Assembly (NCBI GenBank): GCA_947305585.1
Contig: CAMZDY010000062.1
Span: 1 to 6,310, forward strand
Length of the DNA stretch: 6,310 bases
Origin: an uncultured Verrucomicrobiota bacterium
GTDB taxonomy: Bacteria; Verrucomicrobiota; Kiritimatiellia; RFP12; UBA1067
Direction: 5' to 3'
The translations under genes and the position numbers were made by a program. The notes beneath the pieces are model-generated. The model was given only the letters and a program-made list of their open reading frames with translations, ran no database searches and was not told the DNA's origin. Below are positions 1-5,836 of the stretch, one piece after another. Position 1 is the first letter of the stretch. Every line of letters begins with the position of its first letter.

Positions 1-51
1 AGTTGACTGTTAATCAATTGGTCGCTGGTTCGAATCCAGCCGCCCGAGCCA
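1..51 (+). tRNA. tRNA-Asn (GUU anticodon), 3' part, cut by window start
   Basis: The window opens inside the anticodon arm. Stem 2-6 pairs with 14-18 around a 7-nt loop (7-13) reading C-U-G-U-U-A-A, so the anticodon is GUU at 9-11 and the tRNA decodes Asn AAC/AAU. A 5-nt variable region follows (19-23). The T arm is GCTGG at 24-28, loop TTCGAAT at 29-35, and CCAGC at 36-40. The 3' acceptor strand is 41-47, the discriminator base is G48, and CCA is encoded at 49-51. The acceptor 5' strand and D arm lie outside the window. G34 (position 9) is the base normally replaced by queuosine, and A37 (position 12), next to U36, is the usual t6A site. Genes for steps of both modifications lie downstream in this window. 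Confidence 0.95.
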
Positions 52-59
52 ATTTGGTG

Positions 60-84
60 AGCCTCCAGTCTTGGAGGCTTTTTT
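60..84 (+). terminator. Rho-independent terminator of tRNA-Asn
   Basis: AGCCTCCA (60-67) pairs perfectly with TGGAGGCT (72-79) around a 4-nt loop, and a run of six T (79-84) follows directly. This is a classic intrinsic terminator, 8 nt after the tRNA CCA end. It separates the tRNA transcript from the topoisomerase genes, whose start codon is only 24 nt further on. Confidence 0.92.
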
Positions 85-108
85 CGTAGACAGGCAACGG
101 ATTTTGGC

Positions 109-1956
109 ATGGCAAAAGAAGCATATGGCGCGGAGAGCATCAAGACGCTCGACCCGGTGACGCATATCCGTACGCGGCCGGGCATGTATGTGGGCGAGCC
201 GGGCAACGGGTCGATGTATCACGACTGCATCTATATCCTCATGAAGGAGGTCATCGACAACGCCATCGACGAGTTCGGGCAGGGTTTCGGCAAGAAGATT
301 CTGGTGGACGTGGATTACGATTCCGGCGAGGTGGCGGTGCGCGACTTTGGGCGCGGCATTCCGCTCGAGAAGGTGGTGGACTGCGTGAGCCAGATGAACA
401 CCGGCGCCAAGTACGACAACGAAAACTACCAGTTCTCGGCCGGCATGAACGGCGTGGGCACGAAGGCGGTGAATGCGCTCAGCGAATTTTTCGAGGTGCG
501 GGCGTTCCGGAACGGCGAATTCAGCGAGGCGTATTTCGAGGAAGGGCGGCTCAAAGCCAAGAAGCGCGGAAAATGCCGGTCGGACGAGCCCAACGGCACG
601 TTCATCCGCTACAAGCCGGACGCCAAGGTGCTCAAGCATTTCAAGGTGCGCGAGGATCACGTCCTTAGGCGCATGAAGATGTATTGCTACGTCAACGCGG
701 GGCTGACCATCGTGCTCAACGGGCAGCGCATCTGCAGCGACAAGGGGCTGGCGGATCTCATCGCCGACGAGGCGCAGTTCGAAAAGCTCTACGCGCCGTT
801 CCATCTGAAGACGAAGACGCTCGAAATCATCTTTACGCACACCAATCGTTTCGGCGAGGAGTACCATTCCTTCGTGAACGGCCAGTACACGACGGACGGG
901 GGCACGCATTTGACGGCGTTCAAGGAGGCGCTCACCAAGGCGCTCAACGAGTACGACGCCAAGAAGAAATTCGACGGCGACGACATTCGCGACGGACTGT
1001 TGGGCGCGGTGAGCATCCGGGTGATGAATCCGGTGTTCGAGGGCCAGACCAAGATCAAGCTCGTCATGAACGAGTTGCGCGCGGAACTGTCGCAGCAGAT
1101 GAAGAAGGAGATTCTGGCGGCGCTGCACCGGGCTCCGGCGGAAACCGACAAGCTGATCGCCAAAATCGAAGAGACGGGGAAGATTCGCGGCCAGCTCAAC
1201 AAGATCAAGCGCGAGGCGCGGGAGAAGAGTCAGGCCATCAGCGTGCGCGTGCCGCAGCTCAAGGACTGCAAGAACCATCTGAAGCTCGACAAGATCAACA
1301 AGAAGACGGGCAAGCCCGAGGGCGACGACACGATGATCTTCCTGACGGAAGGTCAGTCGGCCGGGGGTACGCTGGGGCTGGCGCGCGACGCGTCCAACCA
1401 GGCGGTGTTTTTCCTGCGCGGCAAGTGTCTCAACACGTGCGGGCTCAACAAGGACGTTCTTTATACCAACGCCGAGTTTTTCAATCTTATCAAGACGTTG
1501 GATATCGACGAGACGCTGGATCACCTGAGGTATTCCAAGATAATCTTCGCGACGGATGCCGATGTGGACGGGCTGCACATCCGGAATCTGCTCACCACCT
1601 TTTTCATGCGGTTCTACCGGCAATTGGTGCTCGACGGGCGGATTTTCATTCTCGAAACGCCGCTATTCAGGGTGCGCAACAAGAAGGAGCAGTACTACTG
1701 CTTCAGCGAGGAGGAAAAGCTGAAGGCGCAGGCCAAGTGCGGCAGAGGGTGCGAAACGACGCGCTTCAAGGGTCTCGGCGAGCTCAACTCCAAGGAGTTC
1801 AAGGATTTCATCGGCGAGGACATGCGCCTTACGCCGGTCACGTGCGCGGACGACATGGACGTGGAGAAGACGATCAAGTTCTACATGGGCAGCAACACCC
1901 CCGAGCGCAAGGACTACATCATGAACTCGCTCGTCTGCGACGCGAGCGATTTCTGA
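109..1956 (+). CDS. parE: DNA topoisomerase IV subunit B (ParE/GyrB family)
   Basis: This is the ATPase and TOPRIM subunit of a type IIA topoisomerase. With the A subunit encoded next it would pass one duplex through another, using ATP, to unlink daughter chromosomes and relax supercoils. The 615-aa product begins with a GHKL ATPase domain: KEVIDNAIDE with general base E47 and Mg ligand N51, adenine-binding D79 before GRGIP, and a glycine lid at 112-124 (MNGVGTKAVNALS begins at 113). A transducer domain follows. The TOPRIM domain has EGQSAGG with catalytic E414, and DADVDG with metal ligands D483, D485 and D487. It ends with RFKGLGELN and MGSNTPER. The length and phrases such as ETPLFRVRNKKE fit the short Bacteroidota-type ParE rather than an insert-bearing gyrase B. 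Q416 replaces the usual Asp of EGDSA. The ATG at 109 gives the family N-terminus, but no good Shine-Dalgarno sequence precedes it. A gyrase B paralogue cannot be strictly excluded; the neighbour supports ParE. Confidence 0.93.
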   Translation: MAKEAYGAESIKTLDPVTHIRTRPGMYVGEPGNGSMYHDCIYILMKEVIDNAIDEFGQGFGKKILVDVDYDSGEVAVRDFGRGIPLEKVVDCVSQMNTGAKYDNENYQFSAGMNGVGTKAVNALSEFFEVRAFRNGEFSEAYFEEGRLKAKKRGKCRSDEPNGTFIRYKPDAKVLKHFKVREDHVLRRMKMYCYVNAGLTIVLNGQRICSDKGLADLIADEAQFEKLYAPFHLKTKTLEIIFTHTNRFGEEYHSFVNGQYTTDGGTHLTAFKEALTKALNEYDAKKKFDGDDIRDGLLGAVSIRVMNPVFEGQTKIKLVMNELRAELSQQMKKEILAALHRAPAETDKLIAKIEETGKIRGQLNKIKREAREKSQAISVRVPQLKDCKNHLKLDKINKKTGKPEGDDTMIFLTEGQSAGGTLGLARDASNQAVFFLRGKCLNTCGLNKDVLYTNAEFFNLIKTLDIDETLDHLRYSKIIFATDADVDGLHIRNLLTTFFMRFYRQLVLDGRIFILETPLFRVRNKKEQYYCFSEEEKLKAQAKCGRGCETTRFKGLGELNSKEFKDFIGEDMRLTPVTCADDMDVEKTIKFYMGSNTPERKDYIMNSLVCDASDF

Positions 1957-1959
1957 GGC

Positions 1960-1966
1960 GGGAGGA
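1960..1966 (+). promoter_or_regulatory. Ribosome binding site of parC
   Basis: GGGAGGA lies in the 19-nt gap between the parE stop and the ATG at 1976, with 9 nt of spacing. A second purine run, GAGGAAG (1969-1975), abuts the start codon. This supports 1976 as the start rather than the internal ATG at 2033. Confidence 0.7.
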
Positions 1967-1975
1967 TCGAGGAAG

Positions 1976-4069
1976 ATGGGCATCGAAGACAAGACGGATC
2001 TTTTCGGCAGCACGCTTACGGGGCAGGGCCCCATGCGCGAACTGTACGACAGCAACTTCAAGCAGTATTCGGCCTACGTCATCTGCGACCGCGCGATTCC
2101 GGCGGTGGAGGACGGGCTCAAGCCGGTGCAGCGCCGCATCATGCATTCGCTGTGGGAGAAGGACGACGGACGCTACACCAAGGTGGCGAACATCGTGGGC
2201 CACACCATGCAGTACCATCCGCACGGCGACGCGTCGATCGGCGATGCGATCTGCGTATTGGCGAACAAGCTCTGGGGCGAGGGCAAGGGATATCTCATCG
2301 ACGGCCAGGGCAACTACGGTTCGCTCTTCACCGGCATGCCGCACGCCGCCACCCGGTACATCGAGTGCCGGCTTACGGAACTGGCGCGCAAGGAGGTGTT
2401 CAACCGCAAGACGACCGAGTTCGTGCCCAACTACGACGGACGCAAGGAGGAGCCGGTGTACTTGCCGGCCAAGATTCCGCTCTTGCTGATGCTGGGGGCG
2501 GACGGAATCGCGGTGGGGCTGTCGACGGCAATTCTGCCGCACAACTTCATCGAACTTCTGGAGGCGGAGATCGCGGTGCTGCAGAAGAAGCCGTTCCAGC
2601 TCTACCCCGATTTCCAGCTGGGCGGGATCATGGACGTTTCCGAGTACGACGACGGACTCGGGAAGGTGAAGATCCGCGCGCGCATCGAGAAGGAGGAAAA
2701 GAACCGGCTCGTCATCACGGAGCTCCCCTGGGGCGAGACGACCGACTCGATCGCGGAGTCGATCGAAGAGGCCATCAAGAAGAAAAAGGTGGGCGTCCGG
2801 AAGCTCCACGACCTCACGAGCGACACGGTGCGCATCGAACTGGAGCTGATGCCGGGCGAGAGCCAGGACAAGACGATCGCCGCGCTCTACGCCTTCACCG
2901 ACTGCGAGAAGTCGCTGGCGTCGCGTCCGATCGTGCTGGATCAAGGTCGGCCCAAACTGATGCGGGTGAGCGAGATCCTGCAGAAGAACGTGGAACGGCT
3001 CACGTTCCTCGTCAGGCGCGAGCAGGAGATCCGGCTGGACGAACTGGACGCCTTGTTCCATGCGCGCACGCTGGACCGCATCTTCATCGAGGAGCGCATC
3101 TACAAGCGCATCGAGGAGGAGAAGACGCTGGAGGGCGTGAAGAACGCGATCCTGACCGGCTTCAAGCCGTTCCGCAAGGAGCTGAGGCACGACATTACCG
3201 ACGAGGACATCGAGCGGCTTCTCAAGCTGCAGATCCGGCGCATTTCGCAGTTCGACATTGACAAGAACCGCGAAGAGATCGAAAACGTGCTCGCGGAGGA
3301 GCGTCAGGTGAAGGATAACCTCGCGCACCTCAAAGCTTTCGTCGTGAAGTACCTGAAGGGGCTCGTGAAGGAATACGCCAAGAAGTATCCGCGTCTCACC
3401 GAGATACACGCGGACGGCGGCGCGTTCAAGGAAGTGGACATGCGCGCCATGACCGCCACCGAACTCACCATCAAGTGGGACAAGGAGAACAACTTCATCG
3501 GCGCGGGCCTCAAGAACGGCGAGGAGATGTTCAAGTGTTCGAGTCTGGACGAGCTCATCATCGTCTGGAAGGACGGACGTTTCCGCAAGGTGCAGCCGGA
3601 AGACAAGATCTTCGTCGACAAGGACATGCTCTGCTGCATCCGCTACAACCAGGAGGCGGAGCGCGACACGCGCGACTTTACGCTCATTTACGAGGAAAGT
3701 TCGTACAATTTCAGCTATATCAAGCGTTTCCGTTTCGGCGGGCTCATTCGCAACAAGGACTACCGCCTGGCGCCGGAAAAGCCCAAGTGCCGCATCGTTT
3801 TCTTCACCGAGGGGTGCCCGGACACGATTTTCGTCAAGTTCAAGCCCGCCAAGGGGCAGAAGATCCACCAGCAATATTACATGCCCAAGGAGCAGGTGGA
3901 GCGCGTCAATCGCGAAACCGGCAAGACCGAGATGAAGGACGTGGTGGAAATTCGCGGCGCCACCACCAAGGGCAAGCAGCTGACGATGAAGCCGCTCGCC
4001 CGCGTCAGCGCCCAGAAGGGCGCGTGGTGGGACAATTCGGAACCGTTGTCGAAGGGGATTCTCGCTTGA
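1976..4069 (+). CDS. parC: DNA topoisomerase IV subunit A (ParC/GyrA family)
   Basis: This is the DNA breakage-reunion subunit; it pairs with the ParE encoded 19 nt upstream to form an A2B2 enzyme. The 697-aa product has the GyrA/ParC winged-helix core: DGLKPVQRRI at 47-56, HPHGDASIGD at 81-90, and AATRYIE at 124-130, where Y128 is the catalytic tyrosine that links to the cut DNA end and R127 is its conserved neighbour. The tower and coiled-coil dimer region runs to about residue 475 and includes Glu/Lys-rich helices. A divergent C-terminal domain of about 220 residues follows. It lacks a recognisable GyrA box, and only a degenerate FGG (587-589) is visible, which argues for topoisomerase IV over gyrase. 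The layout matches the ParC lineage of Bacteroidota. Ala86 occupies the position of the quinolone-contact serine (GyrA Ser83 in E. coli). The stop codon overlaps the TTG start of the next gene. Confidence 0.93.
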   Translation: MGIEDKTDLFGSTLTGQGPMRELYDSNFKQYSAYVICDRAIPAVEDGLKPVQRRIMHSLWEKDDGRYTKVANIVGHTMQYHPHGDASIGDAICVLANKLWGEGKGYLIDGQGNYGSLFTGMPHAATRYIECRLTELARKEVFNRKTTEFVPNYDGRKEEPVYLPAKIPLLLMLGADGIAVGLSTAILPHNFIELLEAEIAVLQKKPFQLYPDFQLGGIMDVSEYDDGLGKVKIRARIEKEEKNRLVITELPWGETTDSIAESIEEAIKKKKVGVRKLHDLTSDTVRIELELMPGESQDKTIAALYAFTDCEKSLASRPIVLDQGRPKLMRVSEILQKNVERLTFLVRREQEIRLDELDALFHARTLDRIFIEERIYKRIEEEKTLEGVKNAILTGFKPFRKELRHDITDEDIERLLKLQIRRISQFDIDKNREEIENVLAEERQVKDNLAHLKAFVVKYLKGLVKEYAKKYPRLTEIHADGGAFKEVDMRAMTATELTIKWDKENNFIGAGLKNGEEMFKCSSLDELIIVWKDGRFRKVQPEDKIFVDKDMLCCIRYNQEAERDTRDFTLIYEESSYNFSYIKRFRFGGLIRNKDYRLAPEKPKCRIVFFTEGCPDTIFVKFKPAKGQKIHQQYYMPKEQVERVNRETGKTEMKDVVEIRGATTKGKQLTMKPLARVSAQKGAWWDNSEPLSKGILA
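4051..4057 (+). promoter_or_regulatory. Ribosome binding site deciding the TTG start of the DUF167 gene
   Basis: GAAGGGG, inside the last codons of parC, is 8 nt upstream of TTG 4066. No comparable purine run precedes the next in-frame ATG (4102), which would also remove the first conserved beta strand. The site therefore supports the TTG start. Confidence 0.5.
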
Positions 4070-4320
4070 TCGTCAACGTCAAGGCCGTTCCGCGTTCGTC
4101 CATGTCGGGGATCGACGGTTGGTTGGGCGACGCGCTGAAGGTGCGGATAAAGTGCGCGCCGGTGGACGGCAAGGCCAACAAGGAGCTGGTGGAGGTGCTG
4201 GCGGACGCGTTCGGGATCGCCAAATCGGCGGTGCGGTTCGTGTCGGGCGAGACTTCCAAAACGAAGCGGCTGGAGCTCGTCGGGGTGGACGAGTCGCGGC
4301 TCAGAGAGGTGGCGGGATGA
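4066..4320 (+). CDS. DUF167 / YggU family protein
   Basis: This small protein of 84 aa, a typical size for the family, has no established biochemical role. The family signature is clear: an opening strand I-V-N-V-K-A-V-P (2-9), GDALKVRI (21-28), APVDGKAN (31-38) and SGETSKTKR (60-68). No signal peptide or membrane segment is seen, so it should be cytoplasmic. The start is inferred to be TTG at 4066, sharing bases with the parC stop TGA (4067-4069). The only other usable in-frame start, ATG 4102, would delete the conserved first strand. At its 3' end the TGA (4318-4320) overlaps the ATG of the Sua5 gene. It therefore sits in a translationally coupled chain, but the neighbours do not reveal its function. 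Confidence 0.88.
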   Translation: MIVNVKAVPRSSMSGIDGWLGDALKVRIKCAPVDGKANKELVEVLADAFGIAKSAVRFVSGETSKTKRLELVGVDESRLREVAG

Positions 4321-4823
4321 CGGACGCGATGCGGCGGCAAGTGGAGCAGGCGGCCCGGGTGCTCGATGCGGGCGGCGTGGTGGTGATGCCTACCGATACA
4401 GTTTACGGCCTCGCGGCGCGACCGGACCGTCCGGAGGCGGTAAAGCGGCTTTACGAACTTAAGGGACGCGACGGCAACAAGCCGATCGCGCTGCTCGTTT
4501 CCGACGCGTCGATGCTGTCGGGCAAGGCGCGGGAGCTGGCGGACCGGTACTGGCCGGGGGCGCTGACCATCGTGTCCGGAGGCGAAGGCTATCGCATGCC
4601 GGACGACGAAACGGCGCTTGCGCTCATTGCGCTTTGCGGGGGAAAGTTGCGCGTCACCTCCGCCAACTTGAGCGGCGCGGGCGATTCCGACGAGGCGCCG
4701 GCCGGTTTGGGGGCGGATTACGTCCTTGACGCGGGCAAAAGCAAATTGGGTCGCGCATCCACCGTAGTCAAGGTGGAGGGCGACAAGATAACCGTATTGC
4801 GGGAAGGAGCGATCAAGCCATGA
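4317..4823 (+). CDS. Threonylcarbamoyl-AMP synthase, compact Sua5/YciO/YrdC family
   Basis: Proteins of this family make threonylcarbamoyl-AMP from threonine, bicarbonate and ATP, the first step of t6A37 formation on tRNAs reading ANN codons. The 168-aa product shows the YrdC fold motifs in order: PTDTVYGLA (25-33), the KxR segment KGRDGNKP (49-56) used for nucleotide binding, YWPGALT (78-84), TSANLSG (114-120), ASTVVKV (147-153) and LREGAI (161-166). It is shorter than E. coli TsaC (190 aa). Only about six residues separate the WPGALTIV strand from R93-M-P, where relatives usually have a longer stretch ending in a V-G-x-R strand. No Sua5 C-terminal domain is present. The ATG overlaps the previous stop as ATGA, with GAGAGGT (4304-4310) as a plausible ribosome site; ATG 4329 is a weaker alternative. 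A YciO-type protein of unknown role is the main alternative, so I give no symbol. Confidence 0.85.
   Translation: MTDAMRRQVEQAARVLDAGGVVVMPTDTVYGLAARPDRPEAVKRLYELKGRDGNKPIALLVSDASMLSGKARELADRYWPGALTIVSGGEGYRMPDDETALALIALCGGKLRVTSANLSGAGDSDEAPAGLGADYVLDAGKSKLGRASTVVKVEGDKITVLREGAIKP
4802..4809 (+). promoter_or_regulatory. Ribosome binding site of queD
   Basis: GGAAGGAG lies in the final codons of the Sua5 gene, 10 nt before the queD ATG (4820). It supports that start and indicates coupled re-initiation at the ATGA overlap. Confidence 0.65.
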
Positions 4824-5266
4824 CCACCGTCACCAAAACCGTCAAGTTCGACGCCGCGCACATCCTCACCAACCACGAGGGTCTTTGCAAGAATCTGCAC
4901 GGCCACACGTACCGGGTGGACATTTCGGCCGGGGCGGAGCTGACCAAACCGGACGATATGGTGGTGGATTTCAAGGATTTGAAGCGAATCGCCACCGAAA
5001 CGATCGTGGACCGGTTCGACCACGCTTTCATCTACAACGTCAATTCGCCCGGCGAAAAGGAGATTGCGGAAGTGGTGGAGCGCCACGGGATGCGGACGGT
5101 GGCGCTCGATTTCCGGTCGACGGCCGAGAATCTGGCGCGGCATTTTTTCCGGCAGCTGAAGCCGTCCATCCCTGCGCTCGTGGCCGTCAAAGTGTGGGAA
5201 ACGGCCGACAGCTCCGCCGAATATCGCATTTTCCCTATTGACATTCCGTCGGGAAATATGATATAA
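4820..5266 (+). CDS. queD: 6-carboxy-5,6,7,8-tetrahydropterin synthase (QueD)
   Basis: QueD converts 7,8-dihydroneopterin triphosphate to 6-carboxytetrahydropterin, an early step towards preQ0 and queuosine at G34 of GUN-anticodon tRNAs. The 148-aa product is a T-fold protein of the 6-pyruvoyltetrahydropterin synthase family. Zinc ligands are H14 (in FDAAH), H27 and H29 (in HGH). The presumed catalytic Cys is C23, giving the CxxxHGH spacing associated with QueD. MVVDFKDLK (47-55), D67-H68, STAENLA (100-106) and pterin-anchoring E127 in VWET complete the active site. The ATG at 4820 overlaps the upstream TGA (ATGA). A eukaryote-like pyruvoyltetrahydropterin synthase for biopterin is less likely. 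No other queuosine genes are in the window. Its last codons, including a rare ATA, also contain the promoter of the ribosomal protein genes. Confidence 0.92.
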   Translation: MTTVTKTVKFDAAHILTNHEGLCKNLHGHTYRVDISAGAELTKPDDMVVDFKDLKRIATETIVDRFDHAFIYNVNSPGEKEIAEVVERHGMRTVALDFRSTAENLARHFFRQLKPSIPALVAVKVWETADSSAEYRIFPIDIPSGNMI

Positions 5267-5267
5267 T
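5238..5267 (+). promoter_or_regulatory. Sigma-70-type promoter of rplM-rpsI
   Basis: The -35 hexamer TTGACA (5238-5243) and the -10 hexamer TATAAT (5262-5267) are both exact consensus, separated by 18 bp. An AT-rich stretch surrounds the -10 in otherwise GC-rich DNA. The predicted transcription start is near 5274. The promoter lies inside the 3' end of queD and points at rplM. Expression of ribosomal proteins at high level fits such a strong promoter. Activity is inferred from sequence only. Confidence 0.85.
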
Positions 5268-5273
5268 ATCATT

Positions 5274-5391
5274 TCAAACATGCGGAATCGGGGAAAAACC
5301 GGTTCTCCTGCAGGGGCACAGGGTTCCTGCTGCAAACCCGGACAAAACCCAATGATTGGGGCACAAAACCGGAAAGAAAGAAAAAGTAAAG
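5274..5391 (+). promoter_or_regulatory. Putative structured 5' leader of the rplM-rpsI mRNA
   Basis: About 118 nt separate the predicted transcription start from the rplM ATG, long for this compact region. CCGGTT (5299-5304) can pair with AACCGG (5367-5372) and so enclose two local hairpins: GCAGG/CCTGC (5310-5314 with 5326-5330) and CCCAA-TGA-TTGGG (5348-5360). GGGGCACA occurs twice (5313-5320 and 5358-5365). The closing stem would include the GG of the only SD-like bases, GGAAAG (5371-5376). L13 autoregulatory leaders are known in other bacteria, but I do not recognise this as a member of a named family. No intrinsic terminator is visible in it. Confidence 0.45.
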
Positions 5392-5823
5392 ATGCAAAAG
5401 AGCTATCGTGCTCCGAATCCTGGCGACAAGCGCCAGTGGTTCCTCGTGGATGCCGCGAACCAGCCGCTGGGCCGTCTGGCCGTGGTGGTCGCCAACAAGT
5501 TGAGGGCGAAGGATCTGCCCACGTTCGATCCGTCCGTGGACGCCGGTGCGTTCGTGGTGGTGGTCAACGCCGCGCAGGTCAAGCTGACGGGCAAGAAGGA
5601 AGAGCAGAAGGAATATCAGCGCTACAGCGGCTACCGGAACGGCCTCAAGCGGTTCTCGGCGGCGGAAATGCGCGCTGCGCATCCCGATCGCATGATCAAG
5701 GAAGCGGTGTGGGGCATGCTCCCGAAGAACAACATCGCCCGCAAGATGATGACCAGGCTGAAAGTTTTCGCCGGGGCCGAACACACCCACGCCGCGCAGA
5801 AGCCGGTGAAGATCGAACTCTGA
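5392..5823 (+). CDS. rplM: 50S ribosomal protein L13
   Basis: L13 is an early-assembly protein of the large subunit that binds 23S rRNA. The 143-aa product matches the usual length (E. coli 142). Recognisable segments are R14-Q-W-F-L-V-D-A near the N-terminus, PLGRLA (25-30), VKLTGKKEEQK in the middle, GMLPKNN (108-114) and KVFAGAEHTHAAQKP (124-138). W107 stands just before GMLPKN, where relatives usually carry a basic residue. The ATG at 5392 gives the normal family N-terminus; an in-frame TTG at 5356 would add 12 Lys-rich residues with no family counterpart. The Shine-Dalgarno is weak: GGAAAG (5371-5376) is 15 nt away, in a purine-rich, A-dominated tract. rpsI follows 13 nt later, the common L13-S9 pair. 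Confidence 0.97.
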   Translation: MQKSYRAPNPGDKRQWFLVDAANQPLGRLAVVVANKLRAKDLPTFDPSVDAGAFVVVVNAAQVKLTGKKEEQKEYQRYSGYRNGLKRFSAAEMRAAHPDRMIKEAVWGMLPKNNIARKMMTRLKVFAGAEHTHAAQKPVKIEL

Positions 5824-5829
5824 GGAGGT
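5823..5829 (+). promoter_or_regulatory. Strong ribosome binding site of rpsI
   Basis: AGGAGGT is a full match to the anti-Shine-Dalgarno region of 16S rRNA and begins on the last base of the rplM stop codon. It is 7 nt before the ATG at 5837. It is much stronger than the site ahead of rplM. Confidence 0.85.
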
Positions 5830-5836
5830 TTAGGAC

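Noticed and set aside
4..32. TTGACT at 4-9 as a -35 box for parE
   Set aside because: It belongs to the tRNA anticodon stem and there is no -10-like hexamer 16-18 bp downstream.
10..1623. 537-codon open frame on the minus strand, antisense to parE
   Set aside because: It has no family features, opposes a certain gene, and its C-terminus ending GRLDSNQRPID is the well-known false peptide from translating the reverse complement of a tRNA, here tRNA-Asn.
684..2489. 601-codon + strand frame spanning the parE-parC junction
   Set aside because: It is an out-of-frame shadow rich in Arg, Gly and Ala without domain motifs; it crosses a good stop, ribosome site and start of real genes.
1919..3874. 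651-codon minus-strand frame antisense to parC
   Set aside because: The composition is Leu/Arg/Val/His-rich low-information protein typical of GC-rich antisense frames; the + strand frame has complete catalytic motifs.
5348..5360. CCCAA-TGA-TTGGG hairpin as a terminator of the upstream operon
   Set aside because: No T run follows; the downstream bases are GCACAAAACC, so it does not fit an intrinsic terminator and fits a leader hairpin better.
5356..5391. Upstream in-frame TTG extending L13 by 12 residues
   Set aside because: The extension is Lys-rich, has no counterpart in L13 proteins, and would lie within the foldable leader; ATG 5392 gives the normal family length.
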